Shown in pieces: positions 1 through 11,795 of a stretch of DNA of 64,000 nucleotides (position 1 is the first letter of the stretch; the number at the start of each line of letters is the position of its first letter). This stretch comes from Dendrobium chrysotoxum (taxonomy: Eukaryota; Streptophyta; Magnoliopsida; Asparagales; Orchidaceae). Made by a program: the position numbers and the translations under genes. The notes beneath the pieces were generated by a model. That model worked only from the letters and a program-made list of their open reading frames with translations, did no database searches and was not told the origin of the DNA. The stretch is taken from positions 62,608,573-62,672,572 of the forward strand of contig CM034305.1 in NCBI GenBank assembly GCA_019925795.1, read 5' to 3'.

Positions 1-1889
1 AAAATGTTTATATTAAAAAGCTACTTTAGAAAGCAGTAAAAAAGCTTTCCTAAATAAAGCTTTAATTACTTTTACCCATATTATGACTTTCTTACCAGGA
101 TGTTGCGAAAAAGCTACCCATAACATCATTTAATGATTTTGCTAAGCGTGTTAACATATGTGAGAGTGATGGTTTAATTGTGCATCAAAATGTTGAAATT
201 TTTGTAGAAATACAAAGTGATTGACCTTCTCCCTTAGACTTAAATTTTTTGATTTAAAATGAGTTTGACTACGAGTGTATGAGGCCAAATTTTTGTATCT
301 CCATTCCCTAATAGGCGATAGCATATTAGAGTTGATGGTTCTGCTATATAAAGAAGGGTCCTTGATACTTTCTACCGCAATTAAGATTCAAGAGCAAGTG
401 ACTCCACCTAATTAAGTAGGCACTTGGTGCATGATATTTAATGATATTGAAAAACTTTTATTTGAGCAAGAATAATGACTGATATAGATAACACTCATAA
501 GAGAAAAATTTGTTAAGACACATTGAAATACTGGTTTTAGTTCCCTATCAAATATTTGAAAAATATGTTGGCATACAAATACAAATTGATCGGCCTTCTC
601 TTACAAGCTTAAGCTTTTGGGTTGAAAATTAATTTGACCACTAATGTATCTAGCCAATCTTTAGTTACTATTTGATCCACACACCCACGATCCAAACAAA
701 GTTGTCATGCGGTATAAAACCCATCTAAAATGTTGAGGTAGTAATGTTAGTTGAAACTAAAAGCTCATTTGAATTTTGAGTCAATATTTTGAGGTCAACT
801 GAAGACATGAACTATATATCATCCTTGGGGGGTTCACTGGAAAATTGATTTGAATCAATTCAAACCATATAAACTCATTCGATTCATACCCACACATCTA
901 CATGAGCCTCAAACACGCCTCCAACTCTTTCTCTCCTCAGACTCACCTACCTCCAACTTTGATCTTTCATGTGTACCACTCACTTGCCCAATCTCCCGCT
1001 CTTAATTCCCCTCTTAATCGTACTTTTTCTACTCTAACTCTCTGTCTAATGCTCATGTTGTTGCACTCAACTCCCTCAAAATTCATACAACTCCCATCTC
1101 TCTTCCTCTCACACATCATAACAAATGGACAAACGTGTCCAACACCAACACTCGATCCCTCAAAGAAGTGTCCAATTAAAAAACTACTAAAATAAATTGG
1201 GCACACATGTCCAACACGCGTATCTTAAATATTTTATGAAAATTTTAAAATATAATTTCTTATATTTCAAATTTTATTCATTAAAAAAATAAAAACTTAA
1301 TTTTTTATTTCCTCTTAGCAGCCTCAAATCAATTGTCCGCACTCGATCCCCATTCCCTGAACATCCAATTTTTATTTCTATCTGCAAATTGCAGCTAGGG
1401 GTTCACAACAATGCTCAATGTCATTGCAACATCAACGTATGATGCCGTCAAAACATAATATTTGAAAATCATCTGAAAATCAAAGTTTGATACTAGCAAT
1501 TTCTACCTCCACAATCACACCCTCGTGTCATCTCGACATCTCATATTTGACCAACATCATCTCAACATAAACAACCGACGCTGTCTCGATATCAACACTC
1601 GATGCCTGACTCTTGATAACATTATCGTCTCCCCTCTCGACGCTTGAAACACAACATTGACATCAAACTCTTGATATACTAATATTAATTATTTTAAACA
1701 CAAATAACAGTTAAATGATTTATTATTTCTCAATTATTTTTAATATTATACTTAATCAATTTCTATACACTATTTTTAATATATAAAAATTGAAATACCA
1801 TGTCAAATTGTGTCCGTGTTTTACATTTTTAATAATTGACATGTCTCGTGTTAGTATCATGTCGTGTTCCTGTAGGCATGTTTGTGTCT
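1..1889. other. AT-rich non-genic left edge
   Basis: No convincing gene is visible. The stretch is AT-rich with many stops in all frames. Between about 1,400 and 1,690 a loose, decayed repeat recurs around the words ctcgatg, tcaacactcgat and gtctcgac. Short frames at 902-1,195 and on its opposite strand are low-complexity and match no family I know. It may be worn transposon sequence flanking the hAT relic that follows. Confidence 0.5.
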
Positions 1890-3045
1890 GTGCATCATAG
1901 GAACAAGGTGACAATATCTAAGTATTTGGCAGGACAAAATTTGATGATAGAATTGTGGTCAAATCTTATTATGATGGTGAGCACAATGGCAAGGATTCCT
2001 CATCATCTTTGCCATCAATGTCAAGTAGAGGTACAAAAGATTCCATAAACCATTATATGGTAAATTTAGATGATGACAAGGATCAAGTCGAGAGGGTTGC
2101 TCAGAAGATGTCTACTAAGAGAGGCATGCAAGCAAGTTTACACGGATATTGAGATGTTCTAGAGAATGTCATTTCATTCAATGGCAACCTTTCGTTCTTA
2201 TTTCAAACGATCCATTCCATAAGCGCTTATGATAGAAGCTTGAAATTGCTATCAATGTATAATTTGAGGACTAGGGTGTTGAGGAAGGAGATAAATAAGA
2301 CTAAGAAATTCAATGATGATATTAAAAATGATTTGCACTCATACTAGAATTACAATCATGTCAAATGACTGGTCTTGCAAAAAGAGAAAAAGTTTTATAA
2401 ACATTTTAATTAAAATCCCTATAACACAATTTTCTTGAAATTTGTAGAAGCATATGATCAGGTCAAAGATATGAGTATATTTTTTAACTACATGATAGAG
2501 CTATAGATGAGATTGAAGAGCACTTAGCGATAAAAATTGTGACAAATAATGCTAGAGCTTATAGGGCAGCTACCAATAAGTTGATTGAGAAGAGAAAATA
2601 TCTATATTTGACATCTTATACCACATACTGCACAGAGTTGATTTTAGAAAAGATTGTTAAGCCTCAACACAAAAATGTCATGAACAATGTAAAGAAGATA
2701 AGCAAATTCATCTACAATCATTCACGGGTTTTGGCTTTGATGAGAAAATTTTCCAAAAAGTAAATATTATACCCAACTGCAAGTAAATTTGCTACAGGCT
2801 ATTTGTCTCTACAAAGCATGTTGAAAGCTAGGCACTATTAGAGGTGTGTTCACTTCCACTCAATGGCTTTATTGTCTTTGGGTAAAGAAAGTTGAGGGGA
2901 AAGAAATTATGAAGATTGTTCTAAATGAAAGGTTTTAGTTAAGTATTACCTATGCAAGAACAACCACAAGGCCACTAGTTAAATTTCTGAGGTTAATAGA
3001 TATAGAGAAAAAGCCAATGGATGAGGCCAAAGCCTTCATTTACAC
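1890..3045 (+). pseudogene. hAT-superfamily transposase relic (DUF659 region)
   Basis: Decayed coding sequence of a plant hAT-type transposase, read in pieces from all three plus frames. The clearest block is 2,539-2,763, where TNNARAYRAATNKLIEK corresponds to the DUF659 'VTDN...Y..AG..L..K' segment, followed by a block equivalent to 'CAAHCIDLMLEDI' (here TTYCTELILEKI) and one equivalent to 'IYNHS..L.LMR.F'. Further along, FTSTQW, VKKVEGKEIMKIVLNERF and TTRPLVKFLRLID match the conserved stretch before the C-terminal dimerisation domain. Upstream, RVLRKEINKTKKF fits the start of DUF659. Stops and frameshifts are frequent and neither the BED finger nor the hAT C-terminal dimerisation domain is seen, so this is an old non-functional copy. 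It ends next to the 3' side of the PLDrp1-like gene on the opposite strand. Confidence 0.75.
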
Positions 3046-3094
3046 GGGTCGACCCAATACGAGTCGGGCCAGTTGACAGTCGACAGTTCTACGC

Positions 3095-3250
3095 TTAAGG
3101 ATCTTCCATGAAAAACAAATAAAAAAACAGAAAATAATCTAACAAATTCACCGCAAAGGAAAAAAAAAACAGAAAAGAATCTAACAAATTCACCGCAGCG
3201 AAAGATAAAACAAGAAGCAAATATAACAATAAATGTGGGAGTGATCTCAC
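3095..3250 (-). other. Probable intron or read-through tail of the PLDrp1-like gene with a 40-bp tandem duplication
   Basis: This starts with GTGAGA on the minus strand and is T-rich, as plant introns are. It contains a near-perfect tandem duplication of about 40 bp (gcggtgaatttgttagat... twice, followed by T runs). Translating it gives membrane-like peptide that has no counterpart in the family, so I read it as intron. No clear acceptor plus exon follows. Confidence 0.5.
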
Positions 3251-4255
3251 ATATTTGGAGCGCCCATATCCCTCATCTTCGTCTCCACCATAGCGGCTTG
3301 GCTTCCCGTATCCCTTGCTGTCTTCCTCATCACCATAGCTCGACTTCTTATATCTCCCACTCTCTTCCTCGTCCCCGACATAGCTCGGCCTCTCATAGTT
3401 TGTCCTTCCTCCATAGACAAACTGTTCATTCCTCTTGTATCCCCCATCTCCTCCTCCATAGCCCTCTTCCTCGCTCCTCCTATATTCACCCCCACCATAA
3501 CCTTGACGCCCAAAGCCTTCGTCTTCGTTCCTCCCATAGTCGCCCCCACCATAGCTCTGTTTTCCATACCCTTCAACATCGCTCCTTCGGTACTCGCCTC
3601 CACCATAGCTATGCTTGGCATACCCTCCCTCATCGCTCCTCCTGTACTCGCCCCCTCCATAACTTTGGTTTCCATACCCTTCCTCACCGCTCCTCCGGTA
3701 ATCTCCCCCACCGTAACTTGGCTTTCCAAACCCCTCCTCCTCGCTCCTCCGATAACCGCTCCCGCCATACCCTTCTTCCCCATAACGGTTCGTCTTCTCC
3801 TGGTAGCCATAACTCGATTCTTGCTGAGCTTTTCCCCCGTAACCCTCATCCCCCTCGTCTCTCTTCGGCCTCCCTCCACCGTATCCCGATCCATAACCGG
3901 ATTGAAACTCCTGTTGTTGTGGCCGCCCACCGTATCCCGATCCGTAATCCCCGACGGCGCCGCCGCCATAGCCGGAGGTGGAATCAATCTTGGGAGGCTT
4001 AGGGCGAGATCGACCATACCGATCCCCGAAGTCCGCATCCTCGGCTTCGTAGACGGAACTCTGGGAGCCAGAGGAATACTGGGGCCGCTCGTAGTCAATA
4101 TCTCCGGCGGTGGATATAGAGTAGCACGTCTCATCGGAAGACGGAAGTGGTCTACCATAGGTTAAGGCTTGGTCGTAGCCGCCGGAGTACGGCGTCGGAT
4201 CATAGTCGTCGAAATCATCAACGGCCTCGTCACTGCGAGATCTCCAGAACGGCAT
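3251..4255 (-). CDS. PLDRP1: PLDrp1 (At5g39570)-like disordered YGGG-repeat protein, first exon; 3' end not found
   Basis: Plant tyrosine/glycine-rich, highly charged, intrinsically disordered protein. The N-terminus has the family signature: acidic VDDFDDYDPTPYSGGYD, then YGRPLPSSDETCY. In Arabidopsis this protein binds phosphatidic acid and RNA and is affected by phospholipase D alpha-1 in stress (family knowledge). From about residue 150 the protein is built of ~20-residue repeats of the form YGGGEYRRSDEEGYGK. The reading frame is open to 3,095, but the last ~52 codons become hydrophobic (LLLYLLLVLSF, FLFFFSF), unlike the family. A consensus donor (TAT/GTGAGA) at 3,250/3,249 suggests the coding exon ends at 3,251 after 335 codons, in phase 0. 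The expected short charged or His-rich last exon is not seen before the hAT relic at about 3,045. Start chosen at 4,255 because the conserved N-terminus begins there. Confidence 0.8.
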
Positions 4256-4262
4256 GTTGGCT

Positions 4263-4340
4263 GCTCTCTCTCTCTCTCTCCCGTCTCTTCTGGCCTAAAA
4301 AAGTTAAGCGGAGATCAAAGAAGAATTCTTCTATATAAGA
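4263..4340 (-). promoter_or_regulatory. Putative TATA box and GA-rich 5' leader of the PLDrp1-like gene
   Basis: On the minus strand a TATA-like CTTATATAG lies at 4,331-4,339, about 80 bases upstream of the start codon. It is followed by a GAGAGAGAGAG run at about 4,264-4,281 just before the ATG, typical of plant 5' leaders. Position and composition only; the transcription start is not known. Confidence 0.35.
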
Positions 4341-4617
4341 GGATATAAAATAGCCTCAGATCTAATAACAATTACGGTTTTACCTTTAATGTTTATCGGT
4401 TGATAATAATCGGGACAGTTGGCTGTTGACCCATTGTTTGCGCTGGCTACTGATCTCGTCCGACATGTCGGCAGCTGCGGTTTTTTTTTTTGGGTACAGT
4501 GGCAGCCCGGTTCAGCGTCTCGTGGGCGGATACGGGCCGATGGTGGAGCGTTTAGCGATTAGGGTTCCTCGCTTTGTCTAAGGGGTTCTTTCTCTTAAGT
4601 TTTCTTCTTTGTTTTTA

Positions 4618-4862
4618 TGGATCATGTAAAATGGCGGCCTCCTGATGATCCGATTAAAAAAATAGAGATCTTAGATTTGACTTATATTAAGAAAAGTAGA
4701 GGTAGACCTAAAAAGATTTGGTTAGAAACTATTAGAAATGATCTTTCTTTATTAGATTTAAACGAGAATTTGACTTTTAATAGGACACAATGGAGAAAAA
4801 TGATTCATTTAGCTGACCCCACGTAGTTGGATAAAGGCTTGATGTTGTTGTTGTTGTTGAAA
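4618..4862 (+). mobile_element. 5'-truncated RTE-type LINE, 3' end with (GTT)n tail
   Basis: Encodes the last ~65 residues of an RTE reverse transcriptase ORF (DHVKWRPPDDPIKK ... KSRGRPKKIWLE ... SLLDLNENL), then the conserved 3' end gaccccacgtag-ttgg-ataaaggctt and a (GTT)n tail at about 4,842-4,859. The same 3' end and protein are found at 13,602-15,119 and 45,407-45,760. Truncation at the 5' side is normal for target-primed LINE insertion. It lies directly against the 5' side of the large L1 that follows and may be inserted in that element's 5' leader. No clear target-site duplication was found. Confidence 0.8.
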
Positions 4863-4865
4863 GAT

Positions 4866-6250
4866 TTTTCTATGTTGTTTTCGGGTAAAGCCCTTGATTC
4901 CTCATCTGGGGTCTCGTCGAATAGTAATTGGAATGGAGTGTTGACATGTCATCAATCTTCTTCCAAATCTTTTTCTATTTCTTTTGTTCAACCTTTGGAT
5001 AATCTTGCCCATTTTTCTGAGGATGATGTTGCATCTGTGTCAGAAAAATGGGGATTAACCTTAGTTGGCTATTCTTTGGATAAGAGACCTTATTTTGAAG
5101 CATTATGTGCGTTAATGCTTAAAACATGAAAGTTGAAAGGAAATTTAACTCTTCTTGCTTTAAGTGAAGGATTTTTCTTAATGAAATTTTCATGTTCTGA
5201 AGATTTTGCCATGGTTTGTCCTGGAGGGCCATGGTTCTTTTTTGGTAAATCTTTTATCTTGCAGTTGTGGTAGCCTTTATTTGGCCGAAGCGAGAGGAGT
5301 TTATCTCTATTATATTCTGGATCAAAATTATGGATTTACCTTTAGCCTGCTGGATGCCAGAGGGTATTTCTAAGATAGCTAGTGTTGTGGGTGTCCCTGT
5401 TTCTGTTGATATTTTAACAGCAGAGCAAAGGAGGCTTACATTTGCTAGGGTTTGTGCTCTTATTAATAAAGATTCACCCCTTCCGGAGGACGTGAATGTT
5501 TCGATTGCTAGACATATTTGTTTTCTAAAAATTGAGTATGACTAGAAACTGACTCCTTGCTCAGGATGTGATTCTTTGGTTCATTCTGTCTCTCTTTGCT
5601 CGTCTAAACCAAAGGATCTGATAGAGAATATTCAATATCAAGATAAAGAGAAATTTGTTGCTGGTAAAGATAGAGGATGTAGTAGGACAAGAATGGATAA
5701 AGTCTTCTCATTTTTCTAAGTCTGCTCAACATCATATTAATAAAGATCTTCATTCTGACCAGAATATTTCTAATATTCAGGTTCGTTCTAATTCAATTAT
5801 ACATTCAGATTCTAATAATATTTCTATGGTTCTTGCGTATGTGATAAATTAGAGGGAAGGTTTGTTATAGTCTGAAAAGCAGGATATGATTTTGATACCG
5901 GGTAATGTTATTTTAGATAAACTAGAAATTAATTCTTCTAGTATGAAAGAGGCTTTGCCGAATCTTAATTCTCCTTCAGAAGATCCTTCTTCTGATTCTT
6001 TAGAGCAACCTATTTCGGTTTTGAATATTTCTAATAACATTAGTTTTTCGAAGGATACTAATGTGTCTAATAAGTTCTAGGCTTTGGAGGGGCTGGAGGA
6101 TCATATTGTTGGATCTCAAGGTGGTAATTTGGAAAATTCTTTTGTAAGTTCCAAAAAGAATCATATTGACTTATTGAATACTTCTGCTAAAGATCAACCT
6201 GTTTCTAAGGTTTCTTTAGGTTCTGAAAAATTGACTAGATAAAAATTTGT
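4866..6250 (+). pseudogene. L1 ORF1 (DUF4283 / CCHC) pseudogene
   Basis: Broken gag-like ORF1 of a plant L1. 4,990-5,280 carries the DUF4283 pattern (...WGLTLVGYSLDKRPYFEAL... LALSEGFFLMKFSCSEDFAMV..GGPWFFFGKSF), with stops at about 5,127 and near 5,270. 5,290-5,545 continues with WIKIMDLPLACWMPEGI.KIAS, GVPVSVD and the 'TFARVCALI' segment. Just after a stop at 5,543, CSGCDSLVHSVSLC is the plant L1 zinc knuckle (CxxCxxxxHxxxxC). The remaining 700 bp is a low-complexity Ser/Asn-rich tail. Confidence 0.7.
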
Positions 6251-6277
6251 CAAAAAGGCAGCTCTCACTTCAAATAA

Positions 6278-9200
6278 ATGTTAATGTTTATGCCTAATAT
6301 TGCTTCTTGGAATGTTAGAGGTTTTCATAATTTGGATAGAGTTGTTGCTTGCAAAAAACTTGTTTTTAAATATGATGTTGAACTTTTTTGTATTCTTGAA
6401 GCTAAGGTTAATTTGGATCAGGTTTTGGATCCTTGGTTTGTTGCAAAATATAAATTTTTCTCATAAAGGAAATTATTATAATTTTTCTAGCTCCTTGCCT
6501 AGCAGAATTTGGTTAAAATAGGATGCTTCTTGTATTAATTTTAACTGCTTTACCTATACCAATCAATTTATTCATGGTTCGGTTGTTGTTGATTCTTCTC
6601 TTATGGTTTTTATTACCATGGTGTATGCTACTAATTCTGTTGTTGATAGAGTTTCCCTTTGGACAGATCTTCTTAATTTAGCTAAAAATACTTCTTCCCC
6701 TTGGATTATTTTAGGTGATTTTAATTGTTATAGGTTTGCTAATGAGAAATCTAGTGGTTCTTTAGTTAATTATGCTAAAGTGGAAGATTTCAATAACTTC
6801 ATTTTTAATGCTGATCTTCAAGATCTTTCTTCGATCGGTCATTTTTTTACTTGGTATAATCAACAAGTGGATTCCCCAATTCATATTAAACTTGATAGAG
6901 TTTTAATCAATTGTTATTGGTTGAATGTTTTTACTGATTCGCTTTCCTATATGTTCTGATCATTCTCCTCTCATTGTTTGTAACTATTGTTTATTTCCTG
7001 TTAATAAGAGATTCCTTTTTAAGAATTACTGGTGAAAAAAGCATGAATTTTGGGATCATCTTATTTATTCTTTTTCTAAAGCTCATGTTGGTAGTCCTGT
7101 TAATGCTTTTTATTGTAAATTGCGGGAACTTAAAAGTTGGATTAAAAGCAAGAGTGGATTTCTTCTAATGTTATTTGGAACAACATTGACTCTCTTCAAA
7201 AGAAACAGGAAGATTTATTATTGGGTATTCAAGCTAACCCTCTTGATGTTGATCTTAATTTGGCTCTTAAGGATGTTAATGGTTTGCTTAATTTTAATTT
7301 GTCTTTATGGTCTTCTTGGATTGTGCAAAGAGCAAAAACTTTGTGGCTATCTAGTGGAGAGGATGATTTGAATTTTTATATTCTAAAATCAGGCATAGGC
7401 AGAACCTTAATAATATTAAGGTTATTTATTCTGTTAATGGGGTTATTTCTAATCCCAAAGAGTTGGCTAGGGTTTTTGTTAATCATTTTAAGAAAATATT
7501 TAATGCTTCTAAGCCAACTTTTTCGTCTAATTTTTACATTCCGGTTAGAAAGAAAATTCCTAATGCTAGTTTGGCCTCTTTAGTGGCACAAGTTACTATG
7601 GAAGAAATTAAGAATGTGGTTTTCTCTGGCTCTGCTTCTTCTACGTCAGGTCCGAATGGTTTTACTTCTGAATTTTTTAAGAAGAGTTGGGATATTGTTG
7701 GGCCTAGTTTTTGCCGTGCAGTTTTTTATTTCTTCGAGACTAGATACTTATCTAGAGCAGCTAAAGCAACTGTTATTGCTCTTATTCCTAAGAAGGCTAA
7801 TACTTCTCAAGTTTTTTTTAATTTTTGGCTAATTTCTCTTTGTAATGTTTTTATAAAACTATTGCTAAAATTTTGGCATTAAGGATGAAGGAAGTTATGC
7901 CCATTATTATTCATAATAGTCAATATGGTTTTATTAAAAAGAAGATTTCTACAGATAATATTATTTTGGCGACAGAATTATTACGAGGGTTTAATTGCCA
8001 GAATAAAGAAAAGTTTGTTTACTCTAAATTGGATATTTACACAGCTTTTGATTCAGTTTCTAGAGATTTTTTTTAATAGAATGGCTCAAAAAGGATTTAC
8101 GCAAGCATTTATTTTTTGGGTTAAAGGATGCATTGATGATACCTTTTTCTCGGTTGTGCTCAATGGATCTCTGAAGGGTTTCTTTAATTCTTCTTCGGGG
8201 CTTCGTCAAGTTTGTCCTCTTTCTCCTTATCTTTTTTGTATTATTATGGATGATTTTTCTAATCTTCTGGAGGATAAGTCTCAAGCGATTAATTTTGAAG
8301 GTATTATTGCTGGTGAACATTCTATCTTTCATTTATTATATGTGGATGATGTTCTTGTTTTTGGGAAAGCCTCTATCTTAAATGTTGAAAAGTTAAAATG
8401 GATTCTTGAATATTTTCATAAGGTTTCTAGGTTGCAAGTTAATCAAGAGAAGAGTTCCATTATTTTTTATAAAAGGGTGTTTTATTGCTCAAGATATTGG
8501 TCAGATTTTGGGTATCTCTATTTCTTAGGACACTTTGAAATACTTAGGTTTGCCAATTTCTTATAAACGGCTTTTAATTTCTGATTTTTAGTCATTGATG
8601 AATAAAATTATTGATCATCTCGCTGGTTGGAAAGCTAGGATTTTATCTTTTGCTGGTAGAGTCCAATATATTAACTTCAGTATTTCTAATATTATTTCGT
8701 ATTGGATTAGAGGGCTTTTGTTACCTAAAGCTTGTTCCAAATTTTTCAAAAAAGCCTGCTCTAATTTTTTATTTTATGGGGAAGTTAATATTAGAAGGAT
8801 TCATATGATTGCTTGGAAGGATGTTTGCAAACCTAAAAAGCTTGGCGATTTAGGGATTCCTAATCTAAATACTTTATGTTTTGCTGATGGGTGTTCTCTT
8901 ATCTGGCGCATTGTTAATAATATGGGGCCTCTTGCTATTTGGGTTAAATTTAAATATATTTCTTGTTGTAAGTCTTGCTCTCAAAAGGATTCAAAATTTT
9001 GGAAAGATCTTTGTGTTATTGGTAGAGATATTAAAAACAAGATATCTTTTAACTTGGCTGCCAATTGTTCGTTATCTCTTTTCCAGGATCCTTGGCTTTA
9101 TGGAAAAGCTCTTCAAGAATTTCTTTTGTCTTATGAGGCTCCTTTTCTCAATGCTAAGAAAGTTGGCGAATGGATTATTAATGATAAAGGGGACATTCCT

Positions 9201-9830
9201 ATGTATATTCAAGAAGATATTGCTCTGGCTATTTCACGCGTATCGATTCATAATCAGGTTACTTCTTATATTGTTTGGGATATGATGAACTATCCTGTTT
9301 TTAAGAATTTTATTCTATGTTCTTTATCAATTTTAATAGGGTGGATTGGTTTAGATTTGTTTGGCATAAGAGATATGTTTTAAGGTTTTCTTGCTTTTCC
9401 TGGATGGCTATGTTAAATGGCTTGAAAATTGCAGATCTTTTAAATAAAAGGAATATTATTGTGCCTGTTACCTGCATCCTTTGTAATAAATGGCCTGAAT
9501 GTCATAGACATTTATTCTTTGAATATGATTTTTCTTTTGATATTATTTCTAATTTTGTGCCTAGGTTAAAATTCTTTATGCTTAAACTGAATCCTATGCA
9601 AATTTTTGAATATATTTGGAATAGTAATTGGAATGCTGATGCAAAATATCTTTTTCTTCCTCTATACTTGTTGCACTCTTTATTTTGTTTGAAAAAAAAA
9701 GAAATTGCAGAAAGATGGAAAACAAATTCAACAATCAGGATTCTATTTGTAAGCTTATCAGGTATGTGATTTAAGCTAAAGTTTTTAAATGGGCTTCATA
9801 TCACAAAATCAAACAGTTTATTGTTTAATG
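6278..9830 (+). pseudogene. L1 ORF2 endonuclease-reverse transcriptase pseudogene
   Basis: Read across several frames. Endonuclease: ASWNVRGFHN at about 6,300, and ILGDFNCYRF (the GDFN active-site block) at about 6,700. Reverse transcriptase: GPNGFTSEFFKKSW at about 7,650, ATVIALIPKK at 7,770, SQYGFIKKKISTDNIILA at 7,920, LRQVCPLSPYLF at 8,200 and the catalytic YVDD at about 8,340. Then WKARILSFAGRVQYIN and the CKPKKLGDLGIPNL block at 8,620-8,870. The zf-RVT region is at 9,330-9,530 (CILCNKWPECHRHLFFE). Stops at about 6,464, 6,956, 8,074 and 8,564 plus several frame changes inactivate it. Confidence 0.8.
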
Positions 9831-10570
9831 TGGCTTGCATTGGTGTTCTTGGACAATGATGTTTGGGCACCTTCTAATTGTTTCTTATTTTAGATGGCTG
9901 GATTGGCAATCAGATTTTTCTGGATGGCTGGGTCTAGCAACCAAGTAATTTTTCGAGTTCTAAGAATTTGAGGAAGGTTTTCCTTTTTACTGAGTCCTTG
10001 TTTTAGGGGCTATTTGATTTTTTCTTTGCTTCTGGTGATGTTGGGTGGTTCTTTTGTGCAGGTGGCGCGGTTGTTATTTGGATGGCCCGAGTTATGGATT
10101 ATCTGAAGAGTTCTTGAAGTTTTTTCCTTACTTTTTGGTTGATTAAACTATTTTGGCTTGTTGGTTCTTCTGGTTCCGGCATTTGGATTGGATGCTGATT
10201 GGGTGGCCCGTGTTGTGACTTATTTGAAGTCTTTCTTGGAGGATTTTCTTGCTTTTTGGTAATTTTAGAAGGAGGCTATTTTGGTGGTTGGAGTTACTTT
10301 TTGGCTGTTTACGATTAATTTGCTTGACTGGTGCTTGGCTTGGTGGTTCTTCTTGTTCCTACAACTGTGGTTTGGAGTGGATGTTTGGGAGCTTTTTTAT
10401 GTCTTTATTTTTCAGGCTTTGGGCTGTTTAGTGGTCCTACTTATCCTTTTTATAGGATTGGTTGTTTTCTTTGTTATTTTTTCTCCTTTTTTAAGGAGTT
10501 GGGTTGTTTTTTAGTGTTGTAAGTTTTTCTTTATTTTCTTATAATCTAAGTTATTGTAACCTTTATTTTT

Positions 10571-11795
10571 TGGAATAAAATTGGACATGTGTGCCCCTAA
10601 TTTTCCCAATTTTTTTTAAATCGAAAATTATATTAATAAAATGTAATATATATTAATTGTGAATGATAACTTTCATAATCGAATTAAGAAGAGCTTTGAG
10701 ATATTGCAATTTCATCAAAATTATTAATAATTTGTAGAATATTCCCGTTAGAGTATGAGATATTAAAAATTTTAAAAATGAGCATAAATCTTTCTAGAGT
10801 TTGGTGTCAATATTTATTAGCAATATAGGGGTCTTAAAATAGATGAGAGGGTTGAGTTTGGGTTCAACCTGAAATTGATTGACTTAAATCCGATCAACTC
10901 GAATTTGACCTGTTTAATAAACGCATAAAAAAAGTAGGTCTGAACCTGACCCGCTAGCAACTCGAACTCGACCAAAAAATCCATTTTAATTAAAAAATAA
11001 TTTACTTAACTTGTTAGCTATAGAATTAGATTAATTGATGAAAACTAAAAATATTATACTAATAAATAAAATAATTTAAGGTAAAAATACTAAATAGGTC
11101 TTTTTTAGGTCAAAATCAAGTTGATGGTTCAACCCGAATATGATCCATTTAATAAACATATCAGAATGCACGACTTGAACCCTGATTCATTTTTTAAACA
11201 TGTCAACGAACTCAGATTTATCAAATCTGATCCAAGTCGTATCATTTATTAACGCTCCTAAGCCATAGCATGCGTCAATGTTGGTGATGACTAACTTGTA
11301 GTAGTCGTATCCTATCAAATTTATTATTATTATTATAAAAAGATGGGATGATTATTACCAGATTAATTTTATTATTGGATTAATATTTATTCATTAATAA
11401 TATCTAAAATTTATCCTTAAAAATAACTAAAAATAAAAGGGAAGAGTGGAAAAAATATAAAATGATTCTTTTGAGATTTTGTTAAATTATTAGGAAATAT
11501 AAGACTTGAGTAATGATTGAATAGTGGAGCAAATACAATATTATAAAATATTGCATTTGAATAATATAAATAAGGTTATATAATAAGGCCTTATAAATAC
11601 TTACTATAAAATAAATTTAGTATGTCAAGTTAAATCCCCCATTAATAATTTAATTGTAATAATAATTTTGATGTCATTTATGATATCTTACAAAATAAAT
11701 ATAAAAAAAATATTAAATACATAAATTCATAATTTTGACAAGTTTTTTCTCTCCAGTTTTTCAGCACAGGGCTCAAAAACCAGGGTGCGACGACG
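10571..11795. other. AT-rich intergenic stretch and upstream region of the LHC-like gene
   Basis: No gene. At 10,850-11,260 there is a worn dispersed repeat with the phrases gttcaacc, gaactcg and aataaac(g/a) recurring in direct orientation, typical of decayed plant transposon sequence. 11,300-11,720 is very AT-rich and runs into the putative promoter and 5' leader of the gene starting at 11,796. No single TATA box can be chosen among the many AT runs. Confidence 0.5.

Larger units (their letters stand above)
4861..10570 (+). mobile_element. Near full-length but decayed L1-type LINE
   Basis: A long non-LTR retrotransposon with both ORFs recognisable in order: ORF1 (DUF4283 plus zinc knuckle), then ORF2 (endonuclease, reverse transcriptase, zf-RVT). 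The coding strand is strongly T-rich. It has many stops and frameshifts, so it is dead. From about 9,830 to 10,560 follows a T/G-rich 3' untranslated region with loosely repeated 'ttttggttggttct' phrases. The 5' limit is uncertain; 4,480-4,617 (T run, then 'gcgattagggttcctcgc') could be its original leader, interrupted by the RTE tail. Confidence 0.8.

Noticed and set aside
3235..4165. Long open frames on both strands overlapping the PLDrp1-like exon (255, 303 and 220 codons)
   Set aside because: They are frame and strand shadows of the repetitive YGGG coding exon; their peptides (His/Pro/Ser or Met/Arg/Gly repeats) match no family, while the 4,255-start frame has the conserved N-terminus.
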